Below are positions 11,550-22,559 of a DNA stretch of 64,000 nt, in pieces. Origin of the DNA: Plectrocnemia conspersa (lineage: Eukaryota; Arthropoda; Insecta; Trichoptera; Polycentropodidae). The stretch spans positions 248,001 to 312,000 of the forward strand of contig VTFK01000288.1 in assembly GCA_009617715.1 (NCBI GenBank), in the 5' to 3' direction. Positions within the stretch are counted from its first letter, which is position 1; every line of letters starts with the position of its first letter. The notes under the pieces are model-generated. The model saw only the letters and a list, made by a program, of their open reading frames with translations, ran no database searches and was not told where the DNA came from. The translations under genes were made by a program, and so were the position numbers.

Positions 11550-12270
11550 GAACATCATGAGAAGCTGGATGCTGCGTTCTCGAGCGCTGACGTTCTAGTT
11601 ATGATGGTCAAGAATAGGGACGCAATCGCGACTCTGTAGAGTACTGTAAAGCACAAAATTAAAAATCGCCGAGCATCAACAGATTTTTGCAGCTACTCCA
11701 TAGTATCAGAAAATATTTTTTATTAAATATACGCTACGTTAAAAGTACAATAAATTGTATCCAAATTCTTTGAGCCAAAATCTGTATTTCTTCTTTTGGA
11801 GATATTTAAAATATTTTCTCTGAATCCTCTCCAACAACAAAAAGTATTGCACTTCGTTAGTATTCATAAAGTAATAATTTTTTAAAGTAACACGCGCTCC
11901 GTACAACCAATCCGAGCATTTTGGCGCCATATCGCAAACTTTGACATCACTCAAAAAAGTAAAATAAAAATGTACTATTTATAAGCGGTTATCAATCGAC
12001 TACAAAATTTGTTCGAGTACTCGCAAATATTTTCAGATCATCAGCTTTCGTTATTTTTTGCAGCATGTAAATCATTGATAAAGATAAAAAAGAGCACTAT
12101 AAATCAATTTATAGTAGCAACGAAAATCATAGCTAGCATAGTTGCTTAATTTCTGAATGAAAAACTTTGTCGATACAGACTAACATCGACCGTGATTTGG
12201 CACTGTCTTTGAGAGGCATAATAAGTTAGTGACCATGTAACGACTCAGACGAAAACCAAGGTTCTGATCC
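11550..12270 (-). pseudogene. heavily decayed Jockey/CR1-like LINE reverse transcriptase
   Basis: Read on the minus strand, this region shows non-LTR reverse transcriptase pieces in the right order but in shifting frames. At about 12241-12260 there is GFRLSRYMVTNL, the counterpart of HGFRKSRSTVTNL in the LINE at 62.7 kb. At about 12068-12082 there is FIFINDL, at 12025-12045 ADDLKIF (the catalytic ADD motif without its aromatic residue), and in 11739-11954 ERIQRKYFKYL, typical of the segment after the polymerase domain. Below 11700 a last piece resembles the C-terminal part of these elements. Stops and frameshifts separate the pieces and parts of the polymerase are missing. It is an old dead copy, and it is not identical to the 61-63 kb element. 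Confidence 0.7.
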
Positions 12271-14739
12271 ACTAAAGATATATTAATATATTATATCAAA
12301 CAACAGGTGCCGAAGGAACGCCATTGGTTTTAAGTTTCTGATACATGATTTAACCCCTTTTGTAGATGGGGTCTTTTGTACATCAAATAAATTAAAAATA
12401 TATCAAAGGGGAGCAGGGAGATTAACTTGACAGCGCTTTAATATTAAAGTAGGAGATTAAATCCAGTCATATAGAGCTACATAGTTTGACATTGATATCT
12501 ATATTTATGAATAAAACAGACCACCAGCTGGTTATTTAGTTCGGTCTTCATAATGATTCCTTATAAATAAAGTAAAAAAAAATATCAGAAAAATCTTTTT
12601 AGTTATCTAGTTTTTCATCGCAATAGAGGATTAAAAAAATATATACAGCAATATTTGAGTGAAATAATTATACCAAACCCTTAAAATATAGATTAATTTA
12701 TCCTACTTTATATAATTTCAGTGAATTTTTAAAGGTTACAATACTAAAAATAAAATTGAGGTATTATTATTTATAATCTTATTGCTATCAATGGTGTTTT
12801 AAAACAATATATTAAATAAATACACACCTTCTTTTGACAGTACTGTAATGTTGTGCATTATATAGACCATCTTTTCTGCACTTTCGTATGTTATGTGCAC
12901 GTTTAACGTTCCGATTGCAGAAGAATAGGACTATTATGTAAGATATTCAAAAACGAACTCGTTGAGGGATAATTTATTTTATTGCGAGATCGTGTTATAT
13001 ACATATATTTCTGTACTGCGCGGTGCGCAAAACTACGTACATTACATTAAATTATGTACATTCATCATAAAATATTACGTATGGCCGTTCAAAAGTATAA
13101 AAGTCTGCGCTCGGATTGAAACCTCACTGAAAAATTCATGCACGAAAATAAAATAAATTGAAACTGCTGCGAGATACAATCAAAGCGAAGCACTTATATG
13201 AGAGACGGAAAATTATGCAAAAGGAAAATTATTTCATTAAAAGTTTCGGTTTTTATTGGATACAAAAAAACTTTTTCTTTATCAACTCAATGCTTCTTTT
13301 TTGAAATTTATGAGATTTACGAGAGTAAAAAAATGAATTTCCTATCCAATTTAGAAGTTTATAATAAGTATTCTGACGGGGAAAATGTAAAACATTCATA
13401 TTTTCCTCTCGCAAAGTGTGTTTACCGAAAAGTAATTATGCTCTTGTACATACAAACACACATAAACGTGTTTAACGAATATTTTGACGCCCATCACACA
13501 TATATTTGTTTTGGTTGTTAACGAGGGTTAGAAGTATCATTGTACTAGTTAGTTACTTGTGAAAGTTTGGTCGTTCATTTCCCGTTTTTATTATAAATGC
13601 TTTTAAAAGCATTTAACACATGTTTTTAGTTTAACAGTAAAAACACATTCATTTAATTATATAGAAGCGGTATGTGTATGAAAAAATATATACTATAAAT
13701 ATCTACAAATGTCATTAAGTCTGTCCAGTTAAAAATATATTAAATATAATACATACTTAACAATAATTAACAGATTCGTCCAATTGTTAAAATGATTATA
13801 CTATCAATAAATAGTCTTAGATTATAATAAACGTTGATTTTAACAAATCAATCTTTTTTTTATAATCAACTTGAATTTTCAGAATGCAGCTTTAAAAGTA
13901 AATATAAAAACAATAAAAGGACATTCATATAAAATATTGTTAATCTATCACATTACAATTTTTGGTAAGTACTGCTTTATTTTTTATATAAAATAATATA
14001 AATTAAATTTATTTTTTACTGCTATTTTGTATAGATATATTCTATTATCTGAGATGATTAATTAGACAATTTTTATAATTCATATGTACGACCTAACTCA
14101 AGTTAAAATAATCAACACAATATTCATCAACGAATATAGGAAAATCTAGGAAAACCTAATAATTCTCAGACACGATATAAATTAGAAAACGCAAAGGTTG
14201 ATATAATATATACAAACCCAGGCCTTTTGGGTGTTAGTCATCAACTATACTACTGGTATTAAGGCTATGTTGTTATAAGCTTTTGTATTTCTAACTTAAA
14301 ACCAAGGATCTTAGATAGTGAAGCACAAGCTCCAGCGGCTTACGTTTTGAGCGGAGCACAATTGTTGCGCGATACCTCTGGGAGACGCAGGCTCTCTGGA
14401 TTGTTGATTTGTATTTTATGAAAAAGCATGGTGCAGGTCATCGCATTTGCTTCTTTGTTAGTGGCATATATGTTCACATAAAAATAGAGGAAGATCATAA
14501 ATTATTTTGCTTCCGATAATTGATTTAAACAATGACTGTAATGATTGCTCCCATATATATTATTTAAAAAAATATTTGCATGATTTGCTGTTCTACGCTG
14601 AGATTTGCTAAATAATAATAAATTATACAAAGGATATGAATTTATTGCTCGAAAGTCTGTCCAAAAAAGGATGCATTTATTTATTATTTTGCATATATGC
14701 ACGTGCCAGGCCAATAATAAATACACGTTTTATATTCTA
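12271..14739. other. AT-rich non-coding stretch
   Basis: No gene is supported. A perfect 20-bp palindrome AAATGCTTTTAAAAGCATTT lies at 13595-13614. A 107-codon open frame at 13198-13521 (plus strand) is among the longest in the window but has no recognisable domain, no clear start context and AT-driven composition. Confidence 0.5.
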
Positions 14740-15534
14740 TCTTCTGGATGCGTGCGCTTTAAAATGAAACATTATATGCTTAATTCTCTACTATGTAAAT
14801 CATATCGCTTTGTATGAACGGTGTATAATACACGTAAGCAAAGTAAATATATTTAATTATAATACTAAGAAAAAATTGAATCTGCTCCGATTGATTTTCG
14901 AGCTGCCGGTAATACATTCTGTTGTTTCGATCAATAAAAAAGAAGCATTCAAATATAAAACAAGTTGGCCGACATAACCATGACAACAGTTTCAATAATT
15001 TTGTGTGCGCGACAATAATTTTCATTTTTCTACGTGACAATAATTTTCTTTAATTCCTCATGTGCATTGTTCGATTTGACAGAATACAAATATTCGGATT
15101 GCAATTTGACTAAGTGTTTTAGAACTATAAAAGTTAAATATATACATAATGTGTGCAAGGATTAGAAGAATACATTGTTAAATAATATAAACAATCAAAA
15201 CAATCTTTGTGTTGAAATCATCAAATTTTTAGTTCCGAGGCCGAAAAGTAAGTTTTTTCTTTTACAATTCATAAACATTATCATTGCTTCCTATTTAATG
15301 CAGATATTCGTTAGATTTGACTGAATATAATTACTCGAATTGCAAATAAAACAGGTACATTTTAAACATGAACATATAATATATATTTAATACGTATGCA
15401 GATTGAGGTCAATGTTGATCAAACTATATTAATGCTAATAAAACGTATTTTTTTATCTATTAATATTTGGGATACTATCTTTCACGACAATGATTGTGAT
15501 GCAGTCAGTTATTTAGCTGGAGAAGTTTGGTTCC

Positions 15535-15595
15535 ATTTTTGTGTATCTTAATGTTCACTTGCTGCATCTCATTGCTCGTTCATGGCTTCTAAAAA
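15535..15595 (-). pseudogene. possible additional exon in block A copy 1
   Basis: On the minus strand an acceptor-like TTTATTTTTTAG is followed by AAGCCATGAACGAGCAATG, which resembles the start of exon-like segment 3 (AAGCAATGATAAAACAATT in copy 2). It may be a duplicated exon. It lies in the part missing from copy 2, and stops follow in the frames checked. It is offered as a weak observation. Confidence 0.3.
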
Positions 15596-16072
15596 ATAAA
15601 CAATAATTAAAATCTAAACACAATACTTACACAGAGAACTGACAATGATATGACATAATAATTTGGTGAGGATGTAAATATTAAACTTTTAAATTAATTA
15701 TATTTGTCCTAAAATGTCAGTCATGGGCTCTTGACTTTTTGATTATTAACTTTTTTGTGCTATATAGTGATACTATTTAGGGTAGTAAGTGAGTTGTTGT
15801 ATACACCAAGGTATTATAAACAAAATAAATTAAAACCACCATTGCAGCAAAAAAAATCACCTAAATCATTCCGTTCCGAGCGATGACCCGCAATATATCA
15901 GCCAACGGACAACTCATAAATGTGTACTTTCTTGGATGATATCTAATATACGACATTTTACAATAATTATAAATATGTGATTGCATACCTAGAATAATCG
16001 ATAGCCAACATATCTAAGAGTGGCTTATTTTTAATTCCGGTGTGGCAAAATATGTATCTACGTCATGGTTTT

Positions 16073-16266
16073 TTAGCAATTTTTCTTCTGTGCAATCATT
16101 TCTTTTTCGGAACAGGCAAATTCGAGATATTCAACTACATCAAACCTATGTAGTTGGTTCTTTATAAGAAGATAATACTTGCTGAAATGATTCACTTTTT
16201 GTTTATATATACCAATTCTACGTTGTCGCCATATATATAGGTCGTCAAACTGTTCTATCATTGTCT
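16073..16266 (-). pseudogene. exon-like segment 3 of the block A gene fragment, copy 1
   Basis: On the minus strand the segment begins after TTTTTCAG at 16266 with AGACAATGATAGAACAG and stays open to a stop near 16073. Compared with copy 2 (58957-58842) it has a 4-bp insertion in the sequence equivalent to GACCTAAATGACGAC, which shifts the frame, plus an extra stretch of about 75 bp. The copy 2 version gives a short lysine- and asparagine-rich, probably helical sequence (AMIKQFNDLNDDNVELVHIN at its start). No family is recognised. The frameshift suggests this copy is a pseudogene. Confidence 0.5.
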
Positions 16267-16389
16267 CTGAAAAATAATTAAAACAATAAAACCTTATCAA
16301 AAGTTATACATTGAACACATTATTACTATTAATATAATTCATAAATTAAATTTAAACGACAACTGAAGAACAAAATTAAAATAAGTTAC

Positions 16390-16495
16390 CGTAGAGGATT
16401 AAACACGTAGATTCGCATCACTGCTTAAACTGAAAGTTGTACGTCGTATTTTAATTGTTTGGCATACGTAAATGTTATTAGATCTCCCATTGCTT
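16390..16495 (-). pseudogene. exon-like segment 2 of the block A gene fragment, copy 1
   Basis: This is a 106-nt segment on the minus strand between TTAATTTTCAG (acceptor, ending at 16496) and GTAACT (donor, starting at 16389). Copy 2 has the same segment as 107 nt with both borders conserved. Copy 1 carries a one-base deletion in the part coding for DVQL, which shifts its frame. In the unshifted frame the two copies read DLITFTYGKKLNYDVQL or close variants. An in-frame stop lies near the end in both copies, so the real reading frame is uncertain. Confidence 0.5.
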
Positions 16496-16724
16496 CTGAA
16501 AATTAACTGTAAACGATAATAGTGGGTAAAATATAACTTTTTGTTTACACTAATATGAGATTTTTCATTATTACTACCATTGTAATATGTTTAATTAACT
16601 TTGCCATGTATATCTTTAATTGCCAAATCACTGCTGTTTATCTTTTAATATTAGATCCTAGAAAGTCAATAGCAATTTTGTTAGAATAACCGTAATATGT
16701 TATTCATATAACCAAATACTTGCT

Positions 16725-16771
16725 GGCACACTCATAATTTAAAGTTTTGTTTATACACTATTTTGAATCAT
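16725..16771 (-). pseudogene. exon-like segment 1 of the block A gene fragment, copy 1
   Basis: A minus-strand ATG at 16771-16769 corresponds to the ATG that in copy 2 opens the frame MISNVVALGNVDNINYECA. Here the frame is broken by deletion and stops after a few codons. The donor position reads CCA-GCAAGT, a GC donor, where copy 2 has CCA-GTAAGT. Confidence 0.45.
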
Positions 16772-16839
16772 CTTCAACTAACACTTTGTAAGAAAAATGT
16801 TGTGATTATAACATATTTCACTGTTTATTTATCTTCACT

Positions 16840-16960
16840 AAACTGTGTCCCGGCGCGCGCTTGACAGATGACGGAAGTGTTGTCATACGCAAACAAATTT
16901 TGTATTTAAGGGAAATCCCGGGTTTTTGCGCGCTTGAAAACAAACGAAACAATTGATTTT
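16840..16960 (-). promoter_or_regulatory. GC-rich promoter-like segment upstream of block A exon 1
   Basis: Upstream of exon-like segment 1 on the minus strand lies a CpG-rich patch with GCGCGCGCCGGGAC, ACTTCCGTCATCTGTCAAG and two copies of a CCCGG...GCGCGCTTGA word (near 16850 and 16918). ACTTCCG and CGTCA resemble ETS- and CREB-type sites common in insect TATA-less housekeeping promoters. The matching part of copy 2 (about 59535-59625) keeps GGGCGCGCTTGA and CGACCGCTTG but has lost part of the sequence. The promoter role is inferred. Confidence 0.4.
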
Positions 16961-17015
16961 ATCGATTTAAATTGTAAAATACATATCAAAATATGTATAA
17001 AAATCATGAAATTCT

Positions 17016-17875
17016 AAAACAAATATTTTTATAAATTAATTATTTTAAATTGGTTTATTAGGGATTTAAAATATAATAGAAATAATGTGAATTATAGTTT
17101 ATTATAATAGTTTATTACATATTTTAATTACAGTGAACACTTTGTGCACTTATTGATTATTAAAGTATACAATGCTGCGCATTAGAAAACCTTTAAAAAA
17201 TGTAAATTAGAATGTTTTAATAAAAATAGACAAAGTTCTTAAAATTATTAAAGCGCATATTTTGCTTACTGAACATTTTTGATATAACACAGCAGATTAG
17301 GTGGTCGATATTTTTAGTTTACTGTTTCTTTTCAATAAGTAAATTTGATTAAAAACTGGCTTTTATAATAACACACAAAACATATTTATATATATATTTT
17401 AATTATAAAGTAACTTATGGTGTAATAAAAAACGTTTTTATTATACTGAAATTTAAATTTATGATAGAAAAATCCAAATAAACCTTAATAGAGACTAGGC
17501 TTTTATATTTATAAAAAAATATTTATTTATTTAGTTCTTATGTTAAATATATAAAAAAATATTTATACTTATAGCCCAGCGGTGCGGTATGCGCTACGTC
17601 ACAATTATTGTTGAACTGCAATCTTGTGAAAAAAATGAACTCCACAGAATGATGCGCTACAGCTACGAAAATAAGGTAAGGTAAAACTAAATAATATTTA
17701 TTCCAAAACATGTTTTTTCTACTCTTTGCTAACACATTTGCTTCATTTATGTGTTAAGAGTGACATTATCGCACCATTTTGAAAACAAAACACAAGCTAA
17801 AATAAGCATTTCATATTTAATTAAAGAATATGCCATTATTGCTGACGGCAAATTAAGCTGTTATGCATGTGTATA
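17016..17875. other. AT-rich non-coding stretch
   Basis: AT-rich sequence without genes. Its last two bases, TA at 17874-17875, are the left flank of the Tigger-like MITE. Confidence 0.5.
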
Positions 17876-18028
17876 CAGTAGACCCCCAATAAATTGGAGA
17901 CGTGCTATTTGAGTTCGTGTAGTTGGGGGATTATAATTTACTATACGTACGTATGAATTAGGTGCGTGTGGTGAGATATCCTCACGTTGGCTCGCTCACA
18001 ATTTATCGTGTTGTTGGGGGGCTTACTG
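17876..18028. mobile_element. Tigger/mariner-type MITE, 153 bp
   Basis: The left end reads CAGTAGACCCCCAATAA and the right end, read inward, CAGTAAGCCCCCCAACA; TA flanks both ends (17874-17875 and 18029-18030). Starts of the form CAGTA with a TA target duplication are typical of pogo/Tigger members of the Tc1/mariner superfamily. A second GTTGGGGGAT-like word lies inside the left half. No coding capacity exists. Confidence 0.7.
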
Positions 18029-18765
18029 TACATCTTTATTATAATTAATTTTACGTTACATGCTCATAATTTAAATTATATGCCTCCCGGTTCATAGCTT
18101 ATTTTACACACTTTTATATGTATTTTATTTATGCTATTTATCTATTGTTTATGATCGTGATACTAATATCATAATAACTAAATTCCAAATAGAATCTATG
18201 GCCGTGACTAAACACGGCAATGTTGTGCTTGCAATGTGTTTAAAATGACCGTGTTAGTTTCTGCTGCAGATATTCATCCACAAAATGTTTCTGTTTGATA
18301 TTAACGTTATACATTTATTTATTGTATTGCTAGCCTAATGCGTTACAGTGGGGTAAACATACTCCATAACTATTAAGTAAGAACTAAAGATCCAGAATGA
18401 AATGTATGTACATATATGAAATTCAAACCTTGCTCTTTAAGAATTAGACAAATTTGATGTATATGATGGAAAGGATTAGAATATCGTTTCCAGACTAGTT
18501 AAATATGTTGAGCTATATCGTGACTAGAATAATACATAAAGTGGTAGGTGTTAAGTATTTTAATTCAATCCTTAAATAAAGTGTTCTAGTAATATTTTAT
18601 AGACTTTCTGAATATCTCTAGTAGCTTTAAATATTTCTAGAGGAAGTCCAATATAAAGCGATCTATGTTAATTAAAAGTCCATGATTCAAGTGGGTTTTT
18701 CCGGTACAGTCAGTATTATAAAAGTTATTTGATTTACATAACCCGTATATTATAGTACACGTACT
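18029..18765. other. AT-rich non-coding stretch
   Basis: AT-rich sequence without visible features. Confidence 0.5.
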
Positions 18766-19403
18766 TCAGATACACATGGCAACTCTCTCTCGCATTCCGT
18801 CGATATGAATGCACAGCGACAGGGTAAACAATTGATAATTAACAAAGCTCGACTCAGCAAACTTCCATTTTGCTACCAACAATGTACCGGCTGTGGAAGC
18901 AGGAGAGCTTGATCTTTGCTGCACACAACCAAAGCCTCCCCATTCCATTCGAGAACGAATAGTAAGATAAAGCAATGAAAAACTTTCCTATCCAATTACC
19001 CAAATCCCAATACAGTTATCGTTCAACACCAGATAAAGTAAGACATGGATTCCAAACACATATTTTGACAGGTATTCCGAGCACATGGCGATCACGTGGT
19101 CGATATAAATGCTCTTCAGGGTCACGCGGTCGACGTGTTTCCACTTCCGGCACGATCCCCCAAAGACCTTTGCGACCCTCCATACCCGTCCCCTCGGCGC
19201 GAGGGTCTATTTTGATTCTCCACCATTTTCTGTATAAACATCATACATTTTTATTGCTTTATATTTTATTTACGGATATATATTTGCAGAGTCGTTCCGA
19301 AGGGGTGGGCGAAATTGGCGCACGCCTGGGGCGCCGATTGAAGGGGGCGCAAATGCACTGGAATTCAATAAAAGATATCATATCCATAAAAGTGACGAAA
19401 TAA
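18766..19403. other. GC-elevated stretch, probable element relic
   Basis: The stretch holds opposed chance-looking open frames (minus 18766-18975, plus 18975-19403, 142 codons). The plus frame gives basic, serine- and arginine-rich sequence without a domain. At about 19296-19352 a GC-rich piece (GGGGTGGGCGAAATTGGCGC and AAGGGGGCGCAAA) resembles termini of hAT-type elements, but no partner end or target duplication was found. It may be decayed transposon sequence or unique non-coding DNA. Confidence 0.35.
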
Positions 19404-20380
19404 TTTATAATCATGGCACAAACAAGTGTAAACTAACTAAAAATATTAGCAATAAATTGAGTATGATAATTTAGATATCCTAAAGACATCTTTTAGCAAC
19501 AAAAAAAATATATAGAATATATTATTTTTTATACATTTTAGTGTGCAAAATTAAAATGCACTTATATGACATTATCGTGGATTAGAATATTACGTGTCTT
19601 CTCATACATCAGCATATAGAAAATATATGTATACAGTGAAGCTTTTAATATGTTAGCATCTATCTTTCATTATTATCGTTAATTAAAAATCTGGAAGGCT
19701 TTATGTGTCTTATAATACACATAAATATAATTTCTTATATTTCAAAAATTGCAAAAATTTTCAAAAAAGTGGCAGCACCCAATAGTGTATTTATTTTTAA
19801 GCTCATTCAGAATCACATAAAATGTCTGGAGCTGATAAAAAATGCTTACACATCTATTATATATTATTCATTTTTCATACCACTAATATTTATTTTGTTG
19901 ATTAAAGTATGATGGAGAATATCAAAACCTCACAAATCGTGAGTTTTTGATATCCTCCAAGCAAAATATTAAAATTATTGATTTTTGTGAATAACTGTTC
20001 TTTGACTGTTCCACGACTTTGCATAATCTAGCAAACGACTAAATAACTGATATCCCTAATCAACAGTAAGCACGTCAAAACTTTTTTGCAAGCGCAGTTG
20101 TTTTCTGCGCATGCCGATAAAATATCAGAGTTTCGTGAGCATTCCTTGTAATAATAAGTTTTGAATAGAACAGAAGGAGTGCTCATCGATGGATTAAAAA
20201 AATATGTGTAATTGTAATGTAACTTTTTATATTTTTAAAATCATATTTTTCCATTAAAATTAACCTGTGTATAAAAAAGCTTTTAAACGTAAGCTAATAT
20301 TATCGACTCGACGCAAATCGTTGAACTATTTGTAAATGGGTATTTCAGTGTAAATATTATCTAAACATAATTCCCGCCGG
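19404..20380. other. AT-rich stretch with an imperfect hairpin
   Basis: The only notable structure is an imperfect hairpin at 19913-19959: GGAGAATATCAAAACCTCAC pairs with GTGAGTTTTTGATATCCTCC with a few mismatches around a 5-nt loop. No gene is seen. Confidence 0.55.
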
Positions 20381-20540
20381 AATCAATACCAGAGTTTCAT
20401 AGGCAGACGTGTGAGGTACAAGGGTGAAACACATTAAACACACCCTAACTACCCGGGCCCGAATTGGGGTTGATCATGCAAGCCGAAAGTATTATCTTAG
20501 CATCTTTCGACTCGGTGGAACCTAATTATCGCCCGTTCAT
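20381..20540. other. GC-elevated unique patch
   Basis: The patch contains ACCCGGGCCCGAATTGGGG and CTTTCGACTCGGTGG words, and no open frame or terminal repeat. Regulatory DNA or an element relic are both possible. Confidence 0.3.
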
Positions 20541-20904
20541 TATGTAAATAAATTTTCGACTAACATAAACATAACATTTCTAATTTATAAACTATGTAAA
20601 TAGTTAATACGTAGGCATTTGTGTGCAGCTATTATGTTTTTGAACAATGCTTTTGACTGCGCTTTATACATTCAAGCGAACATTTCGCTGTGTGCATTTT
20701 GTATTGACAAAGTTTCTGCATTTCAGTTTGCAATCATCATATCAGCTTAGCCGTGTTTGCCTACCATATTGCCGGATTTCAACGGTTTTCTAATCAGTTT
20801 TATTGACACACCAAATAATTTACTGTAAACTAATCATTACCTTAAACTAGTACATGTGTTTTATGTATTGAATGTACTAACGTTTAACTGTATAGTATTA
20901 CTAG

Positions 20905-21263
20905 TTTTATTACCCTGCTTCGTGCGGAATATATTTATACTCATTCTATATCCATTATATTTAATTTTATTCATCCTGTTATTATAAATTTATAATAATA
21001 CTTAGCTATACAAAAAATGTTTAGTCTCTTGTATTTATGTATTGCAGTAACACATAAAGGGTCGTCAGGACGTCGCTGTGTAGCTCAACTTTTAACTTTA
21101 AAGTTGAATGTTGAAAACTGCACAGTTGCCATATAAATGGCAGCTAGAATGACACAATGAAAGAGTTCTTGTGATTGACACATGTATTTTCTGTTTTATA
21201 GTATATATTAATATAAGTCGGTGGTACTGACACTGATAATTAATATAAGTCGGTGTCAGTACC
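20905..21263 (+). repeat. dispersed repeat B copy 1 (LINE/SINE-tail type)
   Basis: The segment begins with ACTAGTTTTATTACCC and ends with GAGTTCTTGTGATTGACACATG... followed by a GTATTTTCTGTTTTATAGTAT tail. The copy at 27470-27780 shares the ACTAG-CCC head, TATTGCAGTA-CAC in the middle, and GAGAGTTCTTGTG...CAC...GTATTTTCT at the end. An ACTAGC-CCC start and an ACAGACAGACAC-TTTTATA end are frequent in insect RTE-type and related repeats, so a LINE tail or a SINE using one is likely. Right after the tail, ATTAATATAAGTCGGTG occurs twice (21207 and 21239), and GGTACTGACAC (21223-21233) is inverted as GTGTCAGTACC (21253-21263). Confidence 0.5.
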
Positions 21264-22280
21264 TAAAAAACTTGTGTTTTTAGTGTTTTTTTATTTTTTT
21301 TATTGTGTCTGAGAGCTTAGAAGTCATGATTATATAATTAATGTAATTTCGAATGATCATCACATATTAGTTAATCAGATTTTTCTAGTAACATGAGAGA
21401 ATACGTTGATCAATAATTTAATGGGTCGTGCATAATAACGTCTATTGATTATGAGTCGTAAATAGTTTATAATTAATACAATATATGTCACTGATTTACG
21501 CAATATTCCTAGTAGTCGTTGGTTGTATTTACTCCGTTAAATTCATTGGGATAATGGCTGTTTCATCTGCGATCTTTCCTGGTCCGGAGCTAGAGGTCTC
21601 TTAAAGTTTGGGTACCTTGAACTCCGATGTTAATGATATTCAAATATACGAAATGTCGAAGGGAAAGTCTTCAAACGAACTGACTGAGGGGAAGTGCTCA
21701 GGCGAAATCTCTAAGTTGAAATAATTCCAAGTTGCAAAGGTTCCACTATTTATATTCATGGCGAATTTTTTTAAAATAAATTAGTGTTGGCCGATAAGGT
21801 AAATTGAAAACATATATTTATTTTCAGATTAAATCTTTTAAATTCTATATGATTCAAGGCGCGTACGCTAATCACTTAAGTGGTTTCCCACGGTGTTTCA
21901 TTTAAAATAAATAATCCCATTTTTTCGTCAACCGTTAAAACGTTTTTATTGCGGTTATTTGAATTATTTAATCGAATTATGTCGTTCGTAAAATTTAAGT
22001 AAGTTTCGCAAACTGAACCACGATTTCCTATATAAATTTACACAATTTGCAAGCGTTGTTCTGGCGTAAGTCTATTCATGGTGAAATGGCAAACCAAATT
22101 AAGCACAAATCAGCTGTCAGCTTACAAATAGCCTATCGCTGGAAAAGTGTTGCCAATTCGAAAAGTAAACCTCTAAAAAATACACTCTTTACTGGTGTCT
22201 CTTAGATTTTCTAAGGACTTATTGACTCACACTTGTATTTTAAAATATCTGGTACGGACTCATCCTTTGTTATGCAGTGG

Positions 22281-22285
<5 letters not shown>
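21264..22285. other. non-coding stretch
   Basis: No gene is recognised. 21530-21740 is somewhat richer in G and C and could be a decayed element, but no motif allows a call. Confidence 0.45.

Positions 22286-22363
<78 letters not shown>
22286..22363. repeat. (AT)n microsatellite, about 39 units
   Basis: This is an uninterrupted alternating A/T tract of about 78 bp. It produces a spurious minus-strand open frame of alternating Y and I residues. Its length makes it prone to slippage and assembly error. Confidence 0.95.
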
Positions 22364-22367
<4 letters not shown>

Positions 22368-22559
22368 ATAAAATAAATAAATAAATATATATACATCCAA
22401 ATTATTTACAGTAGATCTACTATGACTAACAGACTTATTGGGTGATGTTAGCTATTCGCTATAAATCATTTTTTTTAATTTATAAAATAAAATCAACATC
22501 TACCCAAAGTTCTCCCTGTATTTCAAAATTATTTGTCCAGTTTTTCATTCTTCACATTG
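22364..22559. other. AT-rich spacer
   Basis: This AT-rich spacer between the microsatellite and the GC-rich island holds no feature. Confidence 0.5.

Larger units (their letters stand above)
14740..17015 (-). repeat. duplicated block A, copy 1 (about 2.3 kb)
   Basis: This block matches 58085-59690 in the same orientation, in several collinear stretches. At its left end AAAATGAAACATT and ATCGCTTTGTATGAACGG are shared; the middle shares CAGCCAACGGACAACT and ATTCTACGTTGTCG; the right end shares TTGATTTTATCGATTTAAA and ATGTATAAAAATCATGAAA. Copy 1 contains about 470 bp (roughly 15420-15888) absent from copy 2. No terminal inverted repeats or target duplications were found. The minus strand shows conserved splice-like exon borders in both copies, listed separately. 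A repeated word around 15072 and 15310 (GATTTGACTGAATA type) suggests an internal tandem duplication of about 240 bp that both copies share. Confidence 0.8.

Noticed and set aside
13198..13521. 107-codon plus-strand open frame
   Set aside because: It has AT-driven residue composition, no domain, no promoter or splice context, and its length is not surprising among so many frames.
18975..19403. 142-codon plus-strand frame
   Set aside because: It is basic low-information sequence spanning a change in composition and probable transposon remnants; no domain was recognised.
22211..22396. Open frame of alternating tyrosine and isoleucine
   Set aside because: It is only the translation of the (AT)n microsatellite.
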